The notes under the pieces: model-generated
What the model was told of the DNA's origin: nothing
Databases searched by the model: none
Seen by the model: the letters and a program-made list of their open reading frames with translations, nothing else
Part shown: positions 5,909 through 9,219 of the stretch, piece by piece
Position numbering within the stretch: position 1 is the first letter of the stretch
Layout: each line of letters begins with the position of its first letter
Assembly (NCBI GenBank): GCA_025965775.1
Contig: JAOPWG010000289.1
Span: forward strand, 1-9,219
Source: Modestobacter sp.
Lineage (GTDB): Bacteria; Actinomycetota; Actinomycetes; Mycobacteriales; Geodermatophilaceae
Direction: 5' to 3'
Length of the DNA: 9,219 bases
Program-made: the position numbers and the translations under genes

Positions 5909-7930
5909 GTGGGGATGCCGCGGATCGACTCAGCGCCGGGAACAGATGCGGCGGGCGCCGCCGAGCAGGTGCTCGCCGGGCTGGACGAGCAGCAGCGCGC
6001 CGCGGCGTCGGCGGTGCAGGGGCCGGTCTGCATCCTGGCCGGTGCCGGCACGGGGAAGACCCGCACGATCACCCACCGGATCGCCTACGGGGTGCACACC
6101 GGCGTCTACGTCCCGGAGCAGGTGCTGGCCGTGACGTTCACCGCGCGGGCCGCCGGCGAACTGCGTGGGCGGCTGTCGGCGCTGGGGGTGGGTGGGGTGC
6201 AGGCCCGAACCTTCCACGCCGCGGCGATGCGGCAGCTGCGCTACTTCGCGCCGCGGGTGCTGGGCGGCCCCATGCCCGAGCTGATCGAGAACAAGCTCCG
6301 TGTGGTCGCGGCGGCGGCTTCCCGGGCCCGGTTGTCCACCGACCGGGCCAGCCTGCGCGACCTGGCCAGCGAGATCGAATGGGCCAAGACCACCCTGGCG
6401 ACCCCGGAGGACTACCCGGCGCGCGCCGCGGCAGCCGGCCGGGAGTTGCCGTTCGAGGCGGCGGCGGTGGCAGAGGTGTACCGCGGGTACGAGGCGGCCA
6501 AGCAGCGCGACGGCGCGCTGGACTTCGAGGACCTGCTGCTGGTCACCGCCTACGCGCTGGAGGAGCACCGCGACGTCGCCCGCGAGGTGCGGGGCCAGTA
6601 CCGGTACTTCGTGGTCGACGAGTACCAGGACGTCAACCCGCTGCAGCAGCGGCTGCTGGACGCCTGGCTCGGTGGCCGGGCGGAGGTGTGCGTCGTCGGC
6701 GACCCGAACCAGACCATCTACTCCTTCACCGGCGCCGACCCCGACTACCTGCTGGGCTTTGCCGACCGCTATCCCGACGCCGAGGTGGTCAAGCTCGAGC
6801 GTGACTACCGGTCCACGCCGCAGGTGGTCGGGTTGGCCAACAAGCTGATCGGTCAGGCACCGCCCCGCAAGGGGCTGCCCGGGCTGCGGCTGCTGGGTCA
6901 GCGTCGCGACGGCGTCGAGCCGCGCTTCCTCGAGCATCCCGACGAGCCGGCCGAGGCCGCGGCCGTGGCCCGGGCCTGCCGGGAGCTGGTCGACGGTGGC
7001 TTGCCGGCCAGCGAGATCGCCGTGCTGTTCCGGATCAACGCCCAGTCCCAGGTCTACGAGTCCGCGCTCACCGACGTCGGCGTGCCCTACGTGCTCAAGG
7101 GCGGCGAGCGCTTCTTCGAGCGTCCCGAGGTGCGCGAGGCGGTGCTGCTGCTGCGCGGTGCCGCGGCCGGGGGCAGCGACCCGGGCGCGCTCGTCCCGAC
7201 GGTGCGCGACGTGCTGGCCTCCACCGGCTGGGTGGAACACCGGCCGCCGGCCGGTGGGGCCGCCCGCGACCGCTGGCAGTCGCTGGCTGCACTGGTCGAC
7301 CTGGCGGTGGATCTGGTGGCCGAGGAACCGACGCTGGACCTGGCCGGCTTCGTCGCCCACCTGGCCGAACGGGCCAGCGCCCAGCACGCCCCGACCGTGC
7401 AGGGCGTCACGCTGGCCTCCATGCACGCGGCCAAGGGCCTGGAGTGGGACGCGGTCTTCGTCGTCGGCCTCGTCGACGGGGTGCTGCCGATCGCCCAGTC
7501 GCAGAGCCGGCCCGACGCCGTGGAGGAGGAGCGCCGACTGCTCTACGTGGCGGTCACCCGGGCACGTGAGCAGCTCACGCTGTCCTGGTCGCTGGCGCGA
7601 AACCCGGGCGGCCGTCGCTCCCGGCCACGCAGCCGGTTCCTCGACGGGCTCGCCCCCGAGGCCGCGCCCATGGCCCGGCGGCCGGCCAAGCGGCCCAAGG
7701 TCGTGCTGGAGGGCGAGGCGGGGGAGCGGTTCGAGCGGCTGCGGGTCTGGCGGAGCAGCACCGCCCAGGCCGCCTCGGTGCCGGCCTACGTGGTCTTCAC
7801 CGACGCCACCCTGCAGGCGATCGCCGAGGCGCGGCCGGCGTCGCTGCGCGAGCTGTCCGGGTTGCCGGGGATCGGGGCCCGCAAGCTGGAGCTCTACGGC
7901 GAGGACGTGCTGACCACGCTGGCCGACTGA
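5909..7930 (+). CDS. uvrD2: SF1A ATP-dependent DNA helicase UvrD2 with C-terminal HRDC domain
   Basis: This 673-residue 3'-5' helicase has all expected SF1A motifs: a Q-motif-like LDEQQRAA (25-32), Walker A AGAGTGKT (44-51), motif Ia VTFTARAAGEL (75-85), Walker B VVDEYQD (235-241), motif III VVGDPNQTIYSFTGA (262-276), motif IV LERDYRSTPQVV (296-307), motif V ASMHAAKGLEWD (503-514) and motif VI ERRLLYVAVTRARE (541-554). Residues about 608-673 (RLRVWRSSTAQ...VPAYVVF, then LPGIGARKLELYG) form an HRDC domain, which identifies UvrD2 rather than UvrD1 or PcrA. The linker before HRDC (580-608) has no cysteine, whereas I recall a tetracysteine motif there in mycobacterial UvrD2. GTG 5909 is chosen because GGGAGG lies 9 nt upstream; ATG 5915, two codons later, is possible. 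It probably acts in DNA repair or replication. WhiB7 follows on the same strand but has its own promoter. Confidence 0.93.
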   Translation: MGMPRIDSAPGTDAAGAAEQVLAGLDEQQRAAASAVQGPVCILAGAGTGKTRTITHRIAYGVHTGVYVPEQVLAVTFTARAAGELRGRLSALGVGGVQARTFHAAAMRQLRYFAPRVLGGPMPELIENKLRVVAAAASRARLSTDRASLRDLASEIEWAKTTLATPEDYPARAAAAGRELPFEAAAVAEVYRGYEAAKQRDGALDFEDLLLVTAYALEEHRDVAREVRGQYRYFVVDEYQDVNPLQQRLLDAWLGGRAEVCVVGDPNQTIYSFTGADPDYLLGFADRYPDAEVVKLERDYRSTPQVVGLANKLIGQAPPRKGLPGLRLLGQRRDGVEPRFLEHPDEPAEAAAVARACRELVDGGLPASEIAVLFRINAQSQVYESALTDVGVPYVLKGGERFFERPEVREAVLLLRGAAAGGSDPGALVPTVRDVLASTGWVEHRPPAGGAARDRWQSLAALVDLAVDLVAEEPTLDLAGFVAHLAERASAQHAPTVQGVTLASMHAAKGLEWDAVFVVGLVDGVLPIAQSQSRPDAVEEERRLLYVAVTRAREQLTLSWSLARNPGGRRSRPRSRFLDGLAPEAAPMARRPAKRPKVVLEGEAGERFERLRVWRSSTAQAASVPAYVVFTDATLQAIAEARPASLRELSGLPGIGARKLELYGEDVLTTLAD

Positions 7931-7950
7931 CCAGACCGGGCGCGGCCCCA

Positions 7951-7966
7951 CGGGTCGGTGGACCCG
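7951..7966 (+). terminator. Short hairpin after uvrD2
   Basis: CGGGTC (7951-7956) and GACCCG (7961-7966) pair perfectly around a GGTG loop, 20 bp past the uvrD2 stop and upstream of the whiB7 leader promoter. There is no T-tract. The position suits a transcription end, but the stem is only 6 bp. Confidence 0.35.
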
Positions 7967-7982
7967 ATCCGGGACTTCGCCG

Positions 7983-8020
7983 TAATTGCGTTGACCGGTC
8001 CCGGCGGCCTCCCCTAACCT
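7983..8020 (+). promoter_or_regulatory. whiB7 leader promoter with upstream AT-rich element
   Basis: TTGACC (7991-7996) and TAACCT (8015-8020) make a good -35/-10 pair with an 18-bp spacer. A start near 8027 is expected. TAATT (7983-7987), three bases upstream of the -35, is conspicuous in such GC-rich DNA. WhiB7 is known in mycobacteria to activate promoters, including its own, by placing its AT-hook on an AT-rich patch just upstream of the -35 while contacting sigma-A. The arrangement here fits that model; binding is inferred. Confidence 0.75.
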
Positions 8021-8140
8021 CCTGTCCCACACCACCTGGCAGTGACCAGGAGCACGATCGAGCACCATCGCACGACCGACATCGACAGCAGGGAGCGCGG
8101 CCGGCAGGCCGAGCTCCGACTCCGGGAGGAGGGGATCCGA

Positions 8141-8482
8141 GTGGGCAGCATCGACATCACCATGACCGGCGCGGCGGGCGCGGCCCCGACGCCGGCTGTC
8201 GTCGTGCGCCCGTCCGTGGGCGCGGTCGTCTGCGGCCGATCGGTCGTCGGCGGGGCTGCCCGGATGGTGCGGCCCATCGCCCCCCAGGACGGAACCGGTC
8301 TGTCCGTGACCGGCACGACCCTCCGCCCCTGGAGCCCGGCCGGCGTCGTCCTGGACGGCACCGACGTCGGTACCCCCATCCAGCACGGCACCGTCACCGT
8401 CCGCGGTGGCGACGCGCCGATCGCACACCGCACCAGCAGCAGCACCCCGGGTGAGCTGTCCCCGAGATACCCACTGAGCTAG
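8141..8482 (+). CDS. Upstream ORF in the whiB7 leader, 113 codons, unknown protein
   Basis: GTG 8141 follows a very strong ribosome site (GGGAGGAGGGG, 8124-8134) with 6 nt spacing. About 90 percent of its codons end in G or C, so selection on the protein or at least on translation is likely. The product is rich in Val, Gly, Thr and Ala (for example PAVVVRPSVGAVVCG and PAGVVLDGTDVG), has one cysteine, no clear signal peptide, and ends in RTSSSTPGELSPRYPLS. I recognise no family. The stop TAG (8480-8482) lies in the hairpin that precedes the whiB7 attenuator, so its translation is well placed to control termination. An in-frame GTG at 8042, only about 15 nt from the predicted transcript start and without a ribosome site, would add 33 residues. 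It may be a pure leader peptide, or a real small protein that doubles as a sensor. Confidence 0.6.
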   Translation: MGSIDITMTGAAGAAPTPAVVVRPSVGAVVCGRSVVGGAARMVRPIAPQDGTGLSVTGTTLRPWSPAGVVLDGTDVGTPIQHGTVTVRGGDAPIAHRTSSSTPGELSPRYPLS

Positions 8483-8490
8483 CAGCTCAG
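8474..8490 (+). promoter_or_regulatory. Perfect 7-bp inverted repeat over the upstream ORF stop
   Basis: CTGAGCT (8474-8480) and AGCTCAG (8484-8490) are exact complements around AGC. The stop codon TAG of the upstream ORF spans 8480-8482, at the tip of the hairpin. A ribosome reaching the stop would melt this stem. The attenuator stem begins 13-14 nt later, within the footprint of a terminating ribosome. Confidence 0.65.
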
Positions 8491-8502
8491 CTGGTCCTCC
8501 TC

Positions 8503-8546
8503 GAGGCCGCGGAACCCGGACACCGGGATCCGCGGCCTTCGTCTTT
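8503..8546 (+). terminator. Intrinsic terminator / attenuator upstream of whiB7
   Basis: The stem has 10 uninterrupted pairs (8504-8513 with 8529-8538), one A-A mismatch (8514/8528), and 5 more pairs (8515-8519 with 8523-8527) closed by an ACA loop. G8503-T8539 can add a wobble pair. The tail from 8538 reads TTCGTCTTT, unusually T-rich for this genome. It lies 21 bp after the upstream ORF stop and 86 bp before the whiB7 start, so it must be read through for whiB7 to be expressed from the leader promoter. This is the strongest terminator in the window. Confidence 0.88.
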
Positions 8547-8610
8547 CCTGCCTCCGCCGTGGACCCACCCCGACCCCCGGTCGGCGGGGCCCCGTCGACC
8601 GGTCACACCT

Positions 8611-8627
8611 GAGGAAGAAGAGGAGAG
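8611..8627 (+). promoter_or_regulatory. Purine-rich ribosome binding site of whiB7
   Basis: An all-purine stretch ends in AGGAGAG (8621-8627), 5 nt before the GTG at 8633. It decides the whiB7 start. It lies downstream of the attenuator stem and is not paired within it. Confidence 0.8.
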
Positions 8628-8632
8628 CGGCC

Positions 8633-8983
8633 GTGCAGCACACGATCGAGCGACCGGCGTCGCAGCGCCGTCCCGGACTCGACCGCACGTACGCGTCCAC
8701 GGGCGGGCTCCCGTCGGCGGGGCTGCAGCCCGTCGTCCGTCGGGCGCTGCCCTGCCGGGTCCAGGACCCCGACCTGTGGTTCGCCGAGAGCCCGGTCCAG
8801 CTCGAGCACGCCAAGAGCCTGTGCGCCGGGTGCCCGGTCCGGAACGCCTGCCTGGCCGGCGCGCTCGAGCGGGCAGAGCCCTGGGGGGTCTGGGGCGGGG
8901 AGATCTTCGACCGTGGGGTCGTGATCGCCCGCAAGCGGCCCCGGGGGCGCCCGCGCAAGGTCACCACCGAAGCCGCGGCGTGA
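8633..8983 (+). CDS. whiB7: WhiB7/WblC iron-sulfur transcription factor for intrinsic antibiotic resistance
   Basis: This 116-residue WhiB-family protein has the four cluster cysteines Cys41, Cys64, Cys67 and Cys73 (C-x22-C-x2-C-x5-C). The conserved turn GVWGGE (85-90) follows. A C-terminal AT-hook RGRPRK (104-109) separates WhiB7 from other WhiB paralogues. In mycobacteria and Streptomyces this protein binds the principal sigma factor and activates drug-efflux, drug-modifying and ribosome-protection genes when translation is inhibited. It is also autoregulatory. The ~40-residue N-terminal part before Cys41 is basic and variable. The GTG start has a strong purine-rich ribosome site. Expression is probably controlled by the upstream attenuator and by WhiB7 acting at the AT-rich leader promoter. 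Adjacency to uvrD2 agrees with the mycobacterial locus. Confidence 0.95.
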   Translation: MQHTIERPASQRRPGLDRTYASTGGLPSAGLQPVVRRALPCRVQDPDLWFAESPVQLEHAKSLCAGCPVRNACLAGALERAEPWGVWGGEIFDRGVVIARKRPRGRPRKVTTEAAA

Positions 8984-9050
8984 CCCCGCCCCGCACCACC
9001 GGACCCGTCACCACCGAGCTCACCACCACTCCACCAGTCACCACCGCGGC
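8960..9050 (+). repeat. Degenerate TCACCACC direct repeats after whiB7
   Basis: The element TCACCACC recurs at 8961, 9008, 9020 and 9038, three times within GTCACCACCG. The first copy is the last coding part of whiB7; the others lie in the gap before the next gene. The pattern suggests replication slippage or local duplication of the whiB7 3' end. The frame of the downstream gene is open through this stretch from a GTG at 8980 that overlaps the whiB7 stop, so it could instead encode a Thr/Pro-rich N-terminus. Confidence 0.5.
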
Positions 9051-9084
9051 GCCGTCGGACGACGCCTTTCCCGAAGGACGAGAG

Positions 9085-9219
9085 ATGCACCTGATCGAGC
9101 ACGACCTGGCCCGCAACCACATGCGGGACCTGCAGGCCCAGGCGGACACCGCCGCGCGGGCCCGACGGCTGATCGCCGCGCGTCGCTGGGCACGCCGGGC
9201 CGAGCGTGCGTCGCGGCGG
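9085..9219 (+). CDS. Start of a small basic protein of unknown function (3' truncated)
   Basis: Forty-five codons are visible to the right edge with no stop. ATG 9085 follows AAGGA (9074-9078) with 6 nt spacing. The product begins MHLIEHDLARNHMRDLQAQA and then becomes a highly Arg/Ala-rich amphipathic helix ending in ARRWARRAERASRR. Short helical, basic actinobacterial proteins of this look are common and mostly uncharacterised; a membrane segment could follow beyond the window. GTG 8980, overlapping the whiB7 stop as GTGA, is an alternative start that would add a Thr/Pro-rich 35 residues. Its position just after whiB7 suggests possible co-transcription. Confidence 0.6.
   Translation, partial: MHLIEHDLARNHMRDLQAQADTAARARRLIAARRWARRAERASRR

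Larger units (their letters stand above)
8027..8632 (+). promoter_or_regulatory. Long 5' leader of whiB7 (attenuator region)
   Basis: About 600 nt separate the predicted transcription start from the whiB7 GTG. In order it holds a well-formed upstream ORF, a 7-bp inverted repeat over its stop codon, a strong intrinsic terminator, and a further 6-bp hairpin (CCGACC 8570-8575 with GGTCGG 8579-8584) before the purine-rich ribosome site of whiB7. Leaders of whiB7/wblC genes in mycobacteria and Streptomyces are known to be long, to carry upstream ORFs and to act through conditional termination, so drug-slowed ribosomes switch on whiB7. The layout here supports the same logic; the exact RNA switch is inferred. 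Confidence 0.7.

Noticed and set aside
4659..6134. 491-codon plus-strand open frame across the ANTAR and mycoredoxin genes
   Set aside because: It has shadow composition and runs opposite two recognisable minus-strand proteins.
8042..8140. N-terminal extension of the upstream ORF from GTG 8042
   Set aside because: It has no ribosome site, lies very close to the predicted transcript start and has weaker codon bias; kept only as an alternative.
5930..8428. 832-codon minus-strand open frame opposite uvrD2 and the whiB7 leader
   Set aside because: It mirrors the plus-strand uvrD2 gene, is rich in Arg, Gly, His and Gln of antisense type and shows no domain; uvrD2 motifs are complete on the plus strand.
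8014..8445. 143-codon minus-strand ORF antisense to the upstream ORF
   Set aside because: It runs through the leader promoter and has low-complexity Arg/Ser/Thr-rich composition; the plus-strand ORF has a strong ribosome site and GC3 bias.
8474..8538. ANTAR-type tandem hairpin target in the whiB7 leader
   Set aside because: Neither hairpin has the hexaloop with A at position 1 and G at position 4 expected for ANTAR binding; both loops are 3 nt.

Overview
The window is very GC-rich, with third codon positions almost all G or C, many GTG starts and start/stop overlaps. The gene content and order (nudC, mycoredoxin, uvrD2, whiB7) point to an actinobacterium. From memory of similar proteins I would guess the Geodermatophilaceae (Blastococcus, Geodermatophilus, Modestobacter), but the sequence alone does not prove the family.

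Layout. Positions 1-116 hold the last 37 codons of an unidentified plus-strand gene. An intergenic stretch follows, with a 36-bp-period tandem repeat and an imperfect hairpin. Next is a tight plus-strand run of three genes joined by 4-bp ATGA overlaps: an active M16 zinc peptidase, an M16 partner that has lost the zinc motif, and the Nudix NAD(H) diphosphatase NudC. NudC ends tail-to-tail against a minus-strand block, and both stop codons come from one 8-bp palindrome. Read leftwards, the minus block is mycoredoxin, a small ANTAR-domain protein, and a uridine-kinase-like protein without a P-loop. A divergent region with a perfect 12-bp inverted repeat separates mycoredoxin from the helicase gene uvrD2. 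After uvrD2 come a roughly 600-nt leader, whiB7, and the start of a small basic protein that runs off the window.

The leader of whiB7 is the most interesting region. It has a good sigma-A-type promoter with an AT-rich patch just upstream of the -35, where a WhiB7 AT-hook could bind. It then has an unusually long, well-formed upstream ORF (113 codons). Its stop codon lies at the tip of a perfect inverted repeat, followed 13 nt later by a strong intrinsic terminator placed before whiB7. This looks like ribosome-controlled transcription attenuation of an antibiotic-resistance regulator.

A second theme is missing metal or nucleotide motifs in otherwise intact proteins. NudC has none of the four zinc-ribbon cysteines. 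UvrD2 lacks the tetracysteine linker that I recall from mycobacterial UvrD2. The kinase-like protein lacks a Walker A loop, and one M16 subunit lacks HxxEH. The order and orientation nudC(+), mrx1(-), uvrD2(+), whiB7(+) match what I recall from Mycobacterium tuberculosis (Rv3199c to Rv3197A). The ANTAR and kinase-like genes are inserted between nudC and mrx1.
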